From: Tenebrio molitor
Lineage: Eukaryota > Arthropoda > Insecta > Coleoptera > Tenebrionidae
DNA: 64,000 bases
Assembly (NCBI RefSeq): GCF_963966145.1
Contig: NC_091046.1
Coordinates: forward strand, 24,304,001-24,368,000
Direction of reading: 5' to 3'
Positions 30,927 through 43,329 of the stretch are shown here, in pieces. Position 1 is the first letter of the stretch. Every line of letters begins with the position of its first letter. The translations under genes and the position numbers were made by a program. Under the pieces are notes generated by a model. It was not told where the DNA came from, made no database searches, and was given only the letters and a program-made list of their open reading frames with translations.

Positions 30927-31239
30927 CAGGGTTATTTTAAATGATTGTAGTCGAAGTAGGCCACGCCCATGTTATTAAATTTTTGCCGCTTTCATGTGAA
31001 CTGTCAGTTTTGTCGCTGTCACTGTCATTTTTTAGGTGAAAAGTACGGTGATGGGAATTTTATTTATTTTTGTTAAATTAACGACTGAATCCAGAAATAT
31101 TGAGTTGTTTTACAACCAATTCTGTAATATTGAGTTGTTTTGCACCCACTTTAACTCCCGTGTGTACTCATATATTCACATAATTTTGATGTTTTTTTTT
31201 TATGTGGAGAGGCAACCATAATCATTTAGAATAACCCTG
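30927..31239. mobile_element. 313-bp mariner-type MITE
   Basis: Inverted ends CAGGGTTATT(T/C)TAAATGATT. TA follows on the right; the left TA is separated by a short CAGGG duplication next to the previous MITE. Confidence 0.7.
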
Positions 31240-32621
31240 TATAATAACATCACATTTTACTGATTTAAAATGCACGCATAAGATGACACTTGAATCATGA
31301 CAAATAAATTAATTACGCCAACCTATTTGTTATGTAAACTCAAAGTAATTAGATATAACCCTTAGCGCCTGTAAATTAGTTTCTATACCAGTAATTCTAA
31401 GTCTGCTCCTCACATTATCTTGACACCTTTGTGTTTACTTACTTATTATGTGCCATGTTCTCCTAGAATTTTAACATCAGATTGTATGATGTAAATTGGC
31501 TTATTCTTTTTGTACGTGCATATTAAAACCTTGCAGTTTACTCTAATGTTAATAACATCCTAAGAAACATATTCAATACGAAATTATTCTGTTTACTTTT
31601 TTGTCAATTATTAATTGTCGATAGAAAATATAAAATAGGAAATTCAAGGAACATTTGTAATAATAATAAAAATACTGATGGTTAATCAGTAGACAAACTG
31701 AACTTGGATCTGGAGGTTGTCATTGTTTTACATCATTTTCTATTTACTCCTTATTACCCGGTATAAAATCAGTAATGACGAAGTTCACTCTTAATCTATA
31801 TTAATTGCCGGGTCAGTGGTGGGTCCAAATAATAACAATAATAAACCAAACTGACATTTCTAGAAAATCTATGAAAAAAATAACATTATGTAATTGTAGC
31901 TTAACGTGTCTTGCTCAAAAAGATGTACTCTTTTAAACTTGGCTTATGAGGTATATATTTTAGAGCTCTCCTAGAAGAGGATGGTGCTTCACCAACGTGA
32001 GTTAAATTTAACTACAGATTATTTCCCACGTATAATTGATTTCATATAAATGTTCATCAAGTGAGCTGCGCATTTGCAAAAGCACCTTTAATTTAGTTAC
32101 ATTACAAAAGTCACATTTATGAAGATCATGTCCAATAAATCTTTACTTGGTAAAAATACAAAGACAAAAACAAATAAGAATTACTTTAATTTAATCAGTA
32201 AAAAGACGTAACATTGCTTTTGAAATCAGCAATGTTAAAATGGACAAAAACTAAAAAATGAGTCAAATCGGGTTCGCGCAGAGCAAGCAACTTTGAAAGT
32301 TAAACTCACTAGCTTTAGCTTTACTACCAACAGAAAATCAGATTTTCATGGCTTGCTTAGATGCACATTTATATGAAATTGAGTATACATCAAACGTGCG
32401 TGTTTAGCCAATCAGAGCGCTTGCTTTCATCCAATAAAAATGTTTATCGCGGTAAAAACGTCCTACTACTCTGTCATCTGTCGAAAGTGATTAAAATTGC
32501 ATGCTACTCCTGTCAGGTCTCAAATTGTTTTTAATAACTCTATTAAAAATAAATAATTACCTAACGTTAAAGTTTGTGTTCTGGATTTAATCTTGCCAAA
32601 AATAACACGACCTAATTTTTA
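31240..32621. other. AT-rich spacer, nothing recognised
   Basis: No coding frame or paired repeat was found that I could support. Confidence 0.35.
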
Positions 32622-32795
32622 ATATCTGATAAATTTCCCAATTTTCACTTAAACATTTTTGCTTTAGACAATTTTACTCGTTGATATTTGGGCATTTTTA
32701 TTCAAAGACCTAACCAGAGTAAAAATGCTCAAATTCAACTCGTAAAATTATCAACCCAGAAGTTTTCGTAAAATTGAAAAATTTATCCGATAAAG
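32622..32795. repeat. Long palindrome, about 174 bp
   Basis: Outer arms TATCTGATAAATTT and AAATTTATCCGATA. Inner arms ACAATTTTACTCGTTGA and TCAACTCGTAAAATTAT, then GCATTTTTA and TAAAAATGC. Confidence 0.7.
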
Positions 32796-32801
32796 GAATT
32801 A

Positions 32802-33171
32802 TAATCTATTTCAAAATCAAAAATCCACCACCTGTTGACTTATGTTGGCAGAAAAAAAGAAATCCCTAGAAAAAGTTTAATTTTTTTGGGTTGGCTCAAC
32901 CTCCCGCCAAAATTTGACATTGAACTGTTGAGTTTATTTACGAAACGCAAAAGGTTTTAACTACCATATCATACTTTTTGAATGAAATAATAAAATGAGA
33001 ATAAAAAACACGATGAACTACAACCAAAACGGCTGTCCAACAGTTTTCTCTCATAACCCCACTTTTTTCTGACACTTGCAGACACACTAAAAACAAAAGT
33101 CGGCGACGTTGTCGGTTGTATTTTCGAGGTAGAATGCACTGTTGGTGGATTTTTGATTTTGAAACAGATTA
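32802..33171. mobile_element. 370-bp MITE
   Basis: Inverted ends TAATCT(A/G)TTTCAAAATCAAA, continuing AATCCACCA, flanked by TA. A related end fragment occurs at about 63770-63820. Confidence 0.75.
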
Positions 33172-34272
33172 TAGGTCATTTTACCTTGGATTCAAATATA
33201 CAGGTGTCCCAGAACTGGCTCCCCAGAGAAAACAGGCATGTGCCGACAACAAAAGAGACTCTAAATTGACTAAAATAAATTTTCTCCTAGCTCAAATTAC
33301 CGAGTTATAAAGTTTTTAATTTCACCAAGCTCGTCCTCAGGTATTACTAAAAAATCCGATCTGTTGCTTAACAACAACAAAAAATCTCTGATATCGTACA
33401 AATAAATAAAATGTTTGGGCAACTGGAATTTTGACGTTTTCCGATATAAAAATCCGTTGACGTTTATCTGTCATCATCATCAACATCAAGACTTGACAAT
33501 TGCAAAAGATAATAACTTCGAAATAAAACAATAAAAATGGCGATTCTAAAAAGAACTACATATTTATTTAAATAGGTACCTAATAATGTTAAAGCAGATG
33601 TTCGAAATGACCACCATTCATTTGTATGCACAATTGTGCTCTACGTAACAAACTTCTTGTAGTAGCGATTTATAGTTCCGTAACTTGTACGTATAGCATA
33701 ACATAGGAAAATTGAATCCTATTGAATCAAATGTACTCATTTATAGATCCGTTAACATAACATAAGTCCGTATCCGTTTACATATGAATTGGCCAATTTC
33801 AATTATTATGTTATGTACCACGAAAGTTACGGAATTTTAATATTTTTCCATAGAAACGGTTACGTGTAGGTATGCTGTCAATAAATTCAATGTAAAAACA
33901 TTATTGAAAAGGTGGAAAATATGATGGAAATTTTAATCGTACAGTGTGTTGAAAGGTTCAAAGCACTGTACGATAAGTCTTCCAAAGACTTTGAGGACGG
34001 TGTGACCAAGGAAATGATTTGGAGGAGCTGATTTATCCGTGTTTTTGTAACTCGTTTTTTTCGTGGTTTCTTCCTTTTTTCTTTATTACGGCCTATCTCG
34101 TGTAAGACCACAGCACAAGCAGCAGCTTCTAAAACCCCGTCTTCACAAAACATATTGGACAAAATTGTTTGACATTTAAAAAATCAGCAATCATATCACG
34201 TTTTGTCATGAACTATAAATTGAATTTAAAAAGTTATGTTATGTTTATGATTTTTGACTATGTTATGCTATA

Positions 34273-35452
34273 CCGGGTATCAACCACCAAACCTGGCCAT
34301 AGGCACATTACACATATTAAAATAATATATGAGTTGCTATGAAATATCTTTTCGTATCCCACCTCCACCCGGCGGCACGGCAATTTTGCCGGAGTACATA
34401 CACTATTGCGGATAATACTATCAAGTAATAGTGCAGTGCTTATCAACATAATTACCGGCGTCTCGCCTCTACATTTTGACTTTTTTGTGTTTTATGTTCT
34501 GTGTTAGCTATGAAATATATTATTGTGTAATGTCACATTGACAGCTATAATTATTATCCATACAAACAATACCATCAGGAAACTTTTGATGTAGGTAACG
34601 TAGAAAGTAGAAATACTTTTGAAATTTGGAAAAGGGAAGAATGATCACAGAGCAATATTATGCTCAATTATTGGGCAAATTTGACGAAACAATAATATGT
34701 TTCATAGGAACTCATATATTATTTTATTTCCACCTTCTAAGTAAATGACACTTTATAGGTATTTGTGGTAACTAAGTAAATGGGTAATTACAGGCAGAGC
34801 CCTGTAATATTTAACAGACACGTAGAAGAGACCTGTAATAGTTATTACAAGTCTCATCAAAAAATAAATAATCAAAACTATGTTTATTACAAACACAAAC
34901 AAATTTAACTATCAATTGTTGCAATTACATACGTTAATAATGCATTTTGATCCGTTTCGGAAGTATTTTCATATCGCTCCTGGGATCGAATCAGTAGAGA
35001 GCCGCACTTGCAGCGTTGGTAATTCCGTGATTATTTTCTTGCATTTCAAGAAAATCGCCTTCAAAGTCTTCATCGGGCATTAAAGCCATTCTTTCTTTTC
35101 TTTCTTTTTGCAACAAATTTCACAAAACTTCTGACAGTATTTTTGTTGTTTATCTCAACACCATGACGACGTAGGTATAATTGCCCCACCGCCTTTCATT
35201 ACAAAATTTTTATAAACATAAATAACAATTAAAAAACGAAATTTAAATGCTGAAGGTGGAAATAAAAGTTTGTATGCAACTCGCTTAACAATTAATCTTT
35301 ACTGGGCTTACTGGCTTATGGGACTCGCTCCTTACGTCGCTCGTCCAACAAGTGCCAGCGCGCCCGTAAAGATTAATTTACTACGCTTGTCACATAAATA
35401 ACTATTAATATGTGTAATGTGCCTATGGCCAGGTTTGGTGGTTGATACCCGA
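34273..35452. mobile_element. 1180-bp TIR element inside the transposase gene
   Basis: The inverted ends share GGGTATCAACCACCAAACCT and continue GGCCATAGGCACATTACACA (about 48 bp), flanked by TA. It sits within a larger insertion whose outer edges carry inverted TTTATAGTTCCGTA. A short minus-strand frame (about 35087-34990, with MPDEDFEGDFLEMQEN) is unidentified. Confidence 0.7.
35291..35377. repeat. Imperfect palindrome
   Basis: Arms AATTAATCTTTAC and GTAAAGATTAATT, GGGC and GCCC, CTGGC and GCCAG. The loop contains CTCGCTCCTTACGTCGCTCG. It lies inside the 34273-35452 element. Confidence 0.78.
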
Positions 35453-36593
35453 TATGTATACGGAACTATAAATCTTGCTTTAGTTATCATTTCTTCAGTA
35501 ACTGAAACAAAAGCCTCCTGAATTCGAACTCTCAGATCAGCCTCTGAATTTATGGGCAGCCGATAAATGATAGATTTTAAATGATTCACATTCAGATCTG
35601 GAGACCTGGCAGGCCAATGATGCGGTCCTCCTCGACCGATCCAGCGATGTGGATATTTGTTATCCAAAAATTCCCGAACGTTTCTGCTAAATTTGGTGGA
35701 GCACCATCATGTTGGAACCAGTCATTTATGCGATAAGCAAGAGATACAATTTCAAGTAAATCAGGTAGCTCTGTGCCAATGAACTGAGCATATCTTGCCC
35801 CCGTTAATCTTGCGGGGAATTCAAACGGTCCAATCTAGAACGGGAGATTCGGAATTTCGGAATAACAAATGGAAGGATCCACCACACTTATACTTGCCAA
35901 ACGATCGCCCAATAGCCCAGTCCACAAATTAACAGAAAACCTATGTTGAAAACCTTTGGGAAATAATTCTCTTGGATTTTCCTCTGCCCAGATATGAAGG
36001 TTGTGATAATTGGAACAACCTTCCCGGCAAAATAGCGACTCATCAGAAAACAGTATCCGTGACAAGAAGTGTGGATCAGCATCGTTTTGGTTTATTAACC
36101 ATAGACAAAATTCTCGCCTAATTGGATAATCCTCTGGCAGAAGATGTTGTACTCGTGTATAGTGGTACGGATGCCTCCTATTATCAGCTAGAACTCTCTG
36201 CACCGAACTCTTGGATAAACCCATTTCACGAGAAACTGTTCGAATACTCCGGGTGCCGTCTTCCTCAAAGACATTCAATACGGCTTCCTCGTGTTCGACA
36301 GTCCTTACATTTCTTGGAGCACCCCCAAGCGATTAATATCAGGATTGTTTTATGATCCGGATGACTTTGTCTTTGCGGAAATTGTTCACGGTACAACCTT
36401 ACTGCTTCACGTGCATTGTTCCCACATCGTGCAAAAGTAAGAATCATACGTACTCAGAGGAAGAATACATGTTAAATGATACACTTGAATTAAATATCGC
36501 AGCGAAATTGTATAACAAATGTCAAACTGACGTAAACAATCATTCTAATAAATATAGTGGACCAAATCTAATGGACAGAATTATAGAGGTTTA

Positions 36594-37165
36594 AGGGCCC
36601 CGCAGACTGCGTTTTTGTTCGACGGTTTTGTTCGACAAACAAGCCTGTTTCAACAAAAACGATGCAAATCTGAAATGTGTGTCTGGAGAACCGTCGCTTT
36701 TGCTCGCGAACAAAAATGAGGAAAATTATCAGGTTTACCCTGACTATGTCCGTCGAACTTGTTCGACAGACTTGTCAATTCGAGCAAATCTGAAGTGTGC
36801 GCGGTGAACGGTTTTAAAAAACGTCGGTTTTTGTAGTGGTGTAGTACCAAATAATAAAACCAGATTTTGGCGATTTGTATTTCGCGACAAATTATTGTTT
36901 GAAAATGACGGGTTTTCGTCAGATTAACAGAAAGTTCTTAATGGAGTTTATAGAACTCTTTGCAGTCTTCCGTGTTCATGGAAAACATATGCTTTTATAG
37001 CTAATGCCGCCGCCACTGCATACAAATATAACTTGATATTTATTTACTCATTAAAACCTTTAAATAAAGCTGAAATGTGTGTGCAACTCGTGTTCGTCGT
37101 TTTTGTTCGAACAGACTTGTTCGTCGAACAAAACCGTCGAACAAAAACGCAGTATGTGGGGCCCT
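36594..37165. mobile_element. 572-bp MITE with TTA duplication (Harbinger-like)
   Basis: The TIR begins AGGGCCCC(G/A)CA and contains ACTGCGTTTTTGTTCGACGG at both ends. The 3-bp TSD TTA is exact (36591-36593, 37166-37168). The motif TTGTTCGA recurs inside both ends. It is inserted just inside the right end of the DUF4817-type transposon. Confidence 0.83.
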
Positions 37166-37395
37166 TTACGGATAAAAAGGAAACCTAGCCAACGCAAAAT
37201 TGCGATTATTCCACCTTAATGGTGCTCAACTCTGATTGGTCAACTTCAGAATGTCTTTTCTCGGTTATCATTTGAGATAGGACTTTTTTAATTCCAAATA
37301 CACGTTAATATATTCGCTCTGAGGCTCCCTTTTTTCTCTGGGGAGCCAGTTCTGCGACACCCTGTATACGAAAACATTGGCAGAATATAGCCTTA

Positions 37396-37652
37396 GTGCT
37401 TGTTCACAATGGACATAAGCTTGACATAAGGCATAAGAAATTCATGATAAATGCTGTGTATATACTATTAATTTTTACGTAACTTATGAGAAGTGACCTC
37501 AGTGAATATTATTGTTGTGTACAAAAAGGCATGGAGAATCATATTCGAGTTATATGAACACATAAATTATTTTCCAATTGCCCACATTTATAAATTATTC
37601 TTAGTTATCTCTTACGTATTTCTTATGTCTTATGTCCATTGTGAACAAGCAC
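37396..37652. mobile_element. 257-bp Harbinger-like MITE, copy 2
   Basis: It matches 8545-8802 along its whole length. The perfect TIR starts GTGCTTGTTCACAATGGACA. Flanks are TTA on the left and TAA on the right. Confidence 0.8.
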
Positions 37653-37655
37653 TAA

Positions 37656-37725
37656 GGGAGTCCGTTTCGGCTCAGGGACGCGAGGGTCGCGGGTTCGATT
37701 CCGACCCAGGGCGAAATTTAAAAAA
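37656..37725 (+). other. tRNA-like fragment with a B box (possible SINE head)
   Basis: GGGTTCGATTCCGACCC contains a perfect RNA polymerase III B-box consensus (GGTTCGATTCC) within a small hairpin, preceded by TTCGGCTCAGGGAC, a weak A-box match at short distance. No complete tRNA cloverleaf can be drawn. It directly follows a MITE. Confidence 0.3.
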
Positions 37726-38367
37726 AAGGCTATATTCTATCTCGTGATTCGGAAGTCACGTTAAGCCTGCAAAGTTCACCACCAGTGTTGTTAAAAAGCG
37801 GGAAAAGTAAGCGTTAGATTTTAAGGTCTTTACCACAAATTTCTGTTTGAAAATAGCATTGCAGTATCCCTTGGAAAGTTCTTTTCCATTGCATGCATTT
37901 ATTTCATTCTGCTTTTAGCTTCTTTTCGTATCATATCTTATACCCTTTAATGTGAGCTGGTTTTAATAAGGCCCGGCAAAGGAGTGGGCCTTATTAAAAC
38001 CGTAGTGGGCTTTATTCTTGAATTATTATTTTGATAGAAAATCAAATAAAGGACTTGGTATTGTCCCTGATGTGACACCTGTGAAATGATAAGTATGCGT
38101 ATGTGCAAGAATTGTTCCGTTTGGTGCTTCTGTAGGCCTAATAAAAGATAATGATTTGGATTATTTGTGTAGAAGTTGTTTTTATTTAAGTACTAGCTGA
38201 CCCGCCGAACTTCGTACCGCCTCAGAATCAATAAATGTTGTGTTAACTTATTAGCTGAATTGAATGAAGTTTTTTTATTAAGATAAAATGAATAATCAAA
38301 ATGAATTGAAATTTAATGATTTAATGCATACATAAATTTAATGCTTACACATATTTAAATTTAATGC

Positions 38368-38702
38368 CAAGGTTGGTAGAACTGACTAATTTGTATAATA
38401 GGTTGCCTCGTTTCCATTTAAAGCAATAGTCTGAATTTTTTCCCCCCGCAAAAGTTACTCGTGACGTCACAGTGTACTAAACTTTTACTACAGAGTCTGT
38501 CGATCATGCATTAGGTGTTCCTTCGCTAGAATAAATCCCAAAAAGCCACCCAATAAACTCCACGGAGCTTATAAACCTTAGGTTCTATTCGAACACCCAA
38601 AATTTCTGGGTTGATTTTACGTCACGAGTTACTTTCCCCCCCCGCCCCGCAATTTTCAACGAGGCAACCTATTATACAAATTAGTCAGTTCTACCAACCT
38701 TG
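38368..38702. mobile_element. 335-bp MITE, CAAGGTTGG family, copy 2
   Basis: It has the same 45-bp TIR as 4571-4890, and an exact 8-bp TSD, TTTAATGC (38360-38367 and 38703-38710). Overall similarity to copy 1 is high, with a few short indels. Confidence 0.9.
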
Positions 38703-38889
38703 TTTAATGCTAAGCACTACGCCCTCTGACGGAGATTATTGGTATTCACGTCACGTGATGTGCAAATGTGATTAACTCCCATGAATTTACCACAATTCAT
38801 TGATGAGTACTGAAAAATTAAGTTTTTTCGGTAAATTCATTTGCAAGAAGTGAGAGTATAATGAGTAGTAGAGCAAATTGCTGTGTATG

Positions 38890-39055
38890 CAGTGAATTTT
38901 TTATCAATGCACCATAGGGATTGACATGGTGTAAACTTTATTTCATGTCCGAAAAATAATTTTGAAATTAGCAATAGAAACACCATTGACGCGAAATAAA
39001 GTTTATACTTTATACCATGTAAATCTTTATGGTTCATTGATAAAAAAATTCTCTG
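38890..39055. mobile_element. 166-bp fold-back MITE
   Basis: Inverted ends CAG(T/A)GAATTTTTT followed by ATCAATG and a further about 45 bp of arm, including AAACTTTATTTC. TA follows on the right. Confidence 0.7.
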
Positions 39056-40235
39056 TATAAAAATCATCCGGAATTAACAATCACCATAAACGGATTGAAT
39101 ATTTTAATGAGTTTGGTTGGGATGCAGTCAACATCTGACGGGAAGAAAATATGGAAGATTAAATTAAAAATTGGAAAGAGAATTACTAAGCATATGCGTG
39201 TTTGTTGGAAACATTTTGTTCCACTGGTTTGTTGGTTTGATGGTTTCGAGGTTAGGTATGCCGCACAGCAATAAATGTTCAACCCTAAAACAGCTTCCCC
39301 CGCGACGTAGCATTACTTGGAGTAGCATTTAAATAATTACAGACAGTTGACGTACTTAAATGCATAATTAGTTAAATACAGGTGCGATACACTGAATAAG
39401 TGAATAAGCCCATTTCTAGCCCATAGCCCATAGCAGCGGGTATGTTCCTGCACGGATGTTGGCCTTGTAGGGTCCTTTAATGGTTGATATAAACGCGAGA
39501 TTTCAAAAAAAAAAACACAATTGCCAAGCAACGTAAAATTCGATGAGTAATAAAATTATTTGTCTGGTCAACTTGTCGAAACAGACGTCAAAAGTGACAG
39601 CTACTTTCGAAATAACCAAAAATGGGAAACTTCGCCAAAGGCAGGTGAACATATGTATAGAATCTAAATCAGGGAACGCAAGAAGTTTCTTCTTCCGGCA
39701 ATGAATGAAATATGGTTTGTTATGAGTGAAAATTTCCAGAGCAATTGTAACCTTGAGGGGTATGGGAAATTGACAGGAGGGATATGATGAATTGAACCTT
39801 TGTTGATGGAAGGTAAAATGGCGACGTACCGCCAAGTGAGTAATACATATTACTACCTTAAAAATCTTAGTAAAAAGTGAAATATGCAGGGCCTGTGAAG
39901 TGAATCGGAATCTGAAGAAATTTATCCTGACTCCTGTGCATACACTCTGCATCTCCAACGTATTAGCGCAGCTATACACGAGCGGGACTTTTCATCGTCG
40001 AAATGAAAGGAAAGACTTTTAGGAACATTCTTGACATTGCAAAAAAAGCTGGAGTTACACGTAGGTTTTGAACAACAGATCAAGCATAGTGGCAGTTCTG
40101 AAAGAAAGAAGACACAACTGGATTGAACTAACCTATTTATTTTAGCATCATTATTAGTAAAAATTTAAGGGCACATTTTATAACTAAATGATGTAGAATG
40201 CAACAAATGAAATAAGAAACATACAAAATAAAAAG
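39056..40235. other. Spacer, nothing recognised
   Basis: A 158-residue minus-strand frame (39979-39503) has no domain I recognise and an unlikely composition (F/C/I-rich). I treat it as chance. Confidence 0.35.
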
Positions 40236-40241
40236 AATAAT

Positions 40242-40702
40242 TTATAACAAGTGTTCAAAATGACCACCTTTCATCTGAAGGAATAGGCAAGCTCGTTTTA
40301 TTAAATTTTCCCTTGCCAGTCTAAGCATATTAGGAATAACAGTAGCCAGTGTTTCGTGAATTTGGTCATTTAGTTCTTCTAAAATATTGATAGGTTCGCG
40401 GTAAATATAGTTCTTCAAATATACTCCTTCTACCGTCGTCATCAAAGGACTGAAGAACAGCATCTTCAGTCTCTGGCGTTCTAACTTCTCGCGGGGACCA
40501 CTAATTGCTTGTCAGGTAGGCACCAAGGACCCAGTGTCTCGAGCACGGTACACCAACCATAGAACCATAGAAATACGTTATAATTTGGATGTGGCAAACG
40601 TCGTGGAAAACGTATTGCATATTCCCTTGCATCCTGACTTGCATTGCGCCGGCACTCTCCATAAATTATGAGCATTTCGGCATACTCTGCAGCAGAATAC
40701 AT
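40242..40702 (-). pseudogene. Internally deleted DUF4817-type transposase
   Basis: The N-terminal part, MYSAAEYAEMLIIYGECRRN..., with RFPRRLPHPNYNVF, is the DUF4817-type HTH. About 20 bp after its end the C-terminal part begins (YIYREPINILEELNDQIHET ... MKGGHFEHLL). The catalytic core between them is deleted. A right-hand TIR, CAGAGTGTCTCAGAACTCAC, lies inverted near 41010; I did not find the left TIR. Such a remnant retains only DNA-binding and C-terminal segments. Confidence 0.65.
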
Positions 40703-41919
40703 GATTTCAATACGAAGTTTGACAATTTCGAATCAAATTATAACTTGACGTCAAAATCTCCACAGTTGCCCAAACATTTACTTGAAATTCCATACCATTC
40801 TTACTAGAATTATGTTGCTAGGCAATTCAAACCGTTGGTTAAATTTACGTGAAATTCAAATTAACAGCGTCCTTCTGATTGGTCAACAACAATTATTCAT
40901 TACAAAAAATCGGTTATACCCTGTCCTTTTTTTAAACGCTATTGCTTTCAGTTATCACCAAGGAAAACGCACTGTAAATTTGATCCGTGAGTTCTGAGAC
41001 ACTCTGTATATAGATTCTAGAAGACAATGGTGTTTTATTAACTTCTATCGAGAATTTAATGGGTGGGCCTTATTAAGCACATTGTACGCAATAAGGCCTA
41101 CAAACAATGTTTTTTTTTAAAAGGAATAACTTCTTTGTTATTATTTTTTTATTTATATGTTTTATGCTGTTATGTTAAGAAAAGAATAAACTTTCATTTA
41201 CAACCCGCATCCATAGTTCTAATTGTTTTTACTAACCGATATTTGAAATCAAAAATTAGATGGGCCTTATTTGGATCAGGTACCTTAGTTTGTCCAGCAA
41301 GAGATTGGTTGACATAAAAATCACTAAATTATATGTAGAGAAAGTACTTACGTAGTACCTACCTAGCGCACGTAAAATTTGAAATATACCCTTCAAGCAG
41401 CAACATTTTTGCCCTGAAATTATGCTCTAATTATTGTATTCTAGTGCATTTTGTAGTGTTATACAATTTAAAATCTCCCAATCTCTCGCTGGACGAAATT
41501 TACCAATAAAATATTATTATGCTGTGCTTAATTTTAATGCACAGAAGTGTACGGACGGAAAAAACATTGATGACCAGTAAGAATATTCGAATAGACATCA
41601 CAAGGAAGAAGAAAAAAAGGACCAGCACTCAGCAGAACAAACGTGGAGTGGTGGATACAAGAGAAACAGACAACAGGTGCAACAAAATGAGTCGGAGAAT
41701 ATGTATAGTCTAGTAGATTCATTTTTGTAATGACGAACTAAAGTTACTAAATTTAGTAACTTTTGTCTTGTGAACACATCTTTTTACCGCGAATTTGGGC
41801 CTTTAAAAAGTTAGGTTATGGGTCACGTCATTTGTTCTGTCAAAACTGGTCCCAATCGAAGTATTGTAAAATTAAATTTGTTTTCTGTTGACCGCTTGTT
41901 AATTTCAATATTATAGTTA

Positions 41920-42016
41920 TTAATAATACGAATGCGAAAACCTAAGTTTAAAGTTCGAGGTTGTCGTTTGCATAGACACGCGAGATACTTTATAAGTTTT
42001 CGCAACAGTGTTATTC
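41920..42016. repeat. Imperfect palindrome upstream of recombinase relic
   Basis: Arms include GCGAAAACCTAAGTTTAAAG and CTTTATAAGTTTTCGC, with AATAATAC and GTGTTATT outside and weaker pairing to GTTGACC and GGTCAAC further out. The loop holds GAGGTTGTCG and CACGCGAG. It ends 72 bp before the ATG at 42089. Confidence 0.65.
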
Positions 42017-42088
42017 AAAATTTTTTCTGTTGGTCAACTACGTTCGTCACAAGTCGCTATGGATATGTTGTTTATTATATAAACGAAA

Positions 42089-42559
42089 ATGGAAAAGTCA
42101 AACGAAGTTCCTGAAAATATTTTAAAGGAAGCGAACTTATTGCGGGAAAAATTGTTATCCGTGAAGTCTAAAGCTGCCTACGAGAAGGTTTATTCAAGTT
42201 TCTGCTATTGGCGAGAAAATAACAAAGTCTCCGCTGTAACAGAAGAGGTAATACTCGCTTATTTAGACGAGAAGGTAAGTCTGGAATTATCCATTTTCAG
42301 TTACATATAATAGTTTATAATTAATTAATTTGATTTGTAGCAAGAAACGTTGTCACCTGCATCACTTTGGCCGCATTACTCGATGCTGAAGTCCTCTTTA
42401 AAAGTGAAAGAAAACCTGTGCATTGAGAAGTTTGGTAGTGTAACTGCTAACTGCTTACCTCAAACAGATAAATGTGGGACATCATGCGAAAAAATTGAAG
42501 GTGTTATCTCCCTTAATTTATAGGCTGCTTTGATTTTCGGCATTGCTGGAGCATTCTGA
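42089..42559 (+). pseudogene. Tyrosine-recombinase (Crypton-like) relic, deleted
   Basis: Exon 1 (42089-42274) encodes 62 residues of the SAM-like N-terminal domain, including SVKSKAAYEKVYSSFCYWRE and AVTEEVILAYLDEK. A 66-bp GT-AG intron follows, then exon 2 from 42341 with LSPASLWPHYSMLKSSLKVK. After a stop the frame resumes ALIFGIAGA, the motif just before the first catalytic Arg in the gene at 46758, but stops at once (42559). The catalytic core is lost. Confidence 0.7.
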
Positions 42560-43213
42560 CTAGTTATACTTACTCGTGATTAATAAACCATTCTTGTTTA
42601 TACTTTCGTGTTTTAAATTTTTTAAAACACGTTGCTCTGGGAAACGTGTTTTAAATTGCTGTTTTTAGTGTAGAATTTAGATATTAAAAAGATGACTTAA
42701 CATATGACCAACAGAAAAATGAATTATTTTGTCTAAAATATAGTGTATTAATGGACCTCATTAATACACTACTTTTCATTAATCAACGATTTTTGTGATT
42801 TTGACGTTTTGATGAAATTTTGAAGTATAAACAACCAACACTGCAGCAGATATTGCAGTAGGGTTTTCTATATTTTATAGCTCCATAACTGCACAATTAC
42901 GAATTCACTTTTAAAAGCCGACCTTATTGGTTATAATTCGCATGTCATATTTTTCAAAGGTAACTAGGTTTTCTTAGCAACCGTGACTTTTACGTGAAAT
43001 TGAATGTGAATAGAGTTGACGTCTTCTGACATTCTTTGTGGAAAAGTGAACAGAAAGTGTTGAAAATTTTAAAAATGGCCTACCCTGAGGACAAAAAAAG
43101 CATTATAAGGTCTCATCTTTATCGAAAAAGATGAAATTGGTTTTGATTTGGCTTTAATTTGAAATTTTATCGCAAAAAAAAAAGTTTGCGGTCAACGAAA
43201 AAATTTTGTAATC

Positions 43214-43329
43214 AACTCGTTTGTTAATTGCTCGATTAATAATCTCAACTATTAAAGGCACTCACTCGCTACACTCGTTCGTGCTTTAAACAGTTTCGAT
43301 TATTAATCTCCTTCATTAACAAACTAGTT
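43214..43329. repeat. Imperfect palindrome
   Basis: Arms AACTCGTTTGTTAA and TTAACAAACTAGTT, GATTAATAATC and GATTATTAATC. The loop contains CACTCACTCGCTACACTCG and CGTGC. It lies downstream of the recombinase relic at 42089. Confidence 0.78.

Larger units (their letters stand above)
33594..36470 (-). pseudogene. DUF4817-type mariner-like transposase, interrupted
   Basis: It starts MYSSSEYV (36470), has a frameshift, then ILTFARCGNNAREAVRLYRE, the DUF4817-type HTH. Further parts are RSIRTVSREMGLSKSSVQRV; HYTRVQHLLPEDYPIRREFC; SRILFSDESLFCREGCSNYH with the first catalytic Asp; FQHRFSVNLWTGLLGDRL; WFQHDGAPPN with the second Asp; and HRWIGRGGPHHWPARSPDLN. The expected third Asp region (PLDFF) reads VNHLK, so the triad is damaged. 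After KARFIVPYTYR the gene is broken by an insertion (about 33668-35469) and ends RSLLRRAQLCIQ, NGGHFEHLL at 33594. There are several frameshifts. Confidence 0.72.
33201..37364 (-). mobile_element. DUF4817-type DNA transposon with nested insertions
   Basis: The TIR begins CAGGTGTCCCAGAACTGGCT on the left and, inverted, CAGGGTGTCGCAGAACTGGC on the right. It runs about 33 bp and is flanked by TA. It carries one degraded transposase gene on the minus strand, and has received a 572-bp MITE (36594-37165) near its right end and a large insertion in the 3' part of the gene. Without insertions its length would be about 1.8 kb, suitable for a mariner-like element. Confidence 0.8.

Noticed and set aside
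39503..39979. 158-residue minus-strand frame
   Set aside because: Unusual F/C/I-rich composition, no domain and no homologous copy in the window.
37965..41280. Possible TIR pair based on repeated GGGCCTTATT motifs near 37970, 41070 and 41270
   Set aside because: The shared motif is short and its copies are in mixed orientation; no TSD or extended pairing was found.
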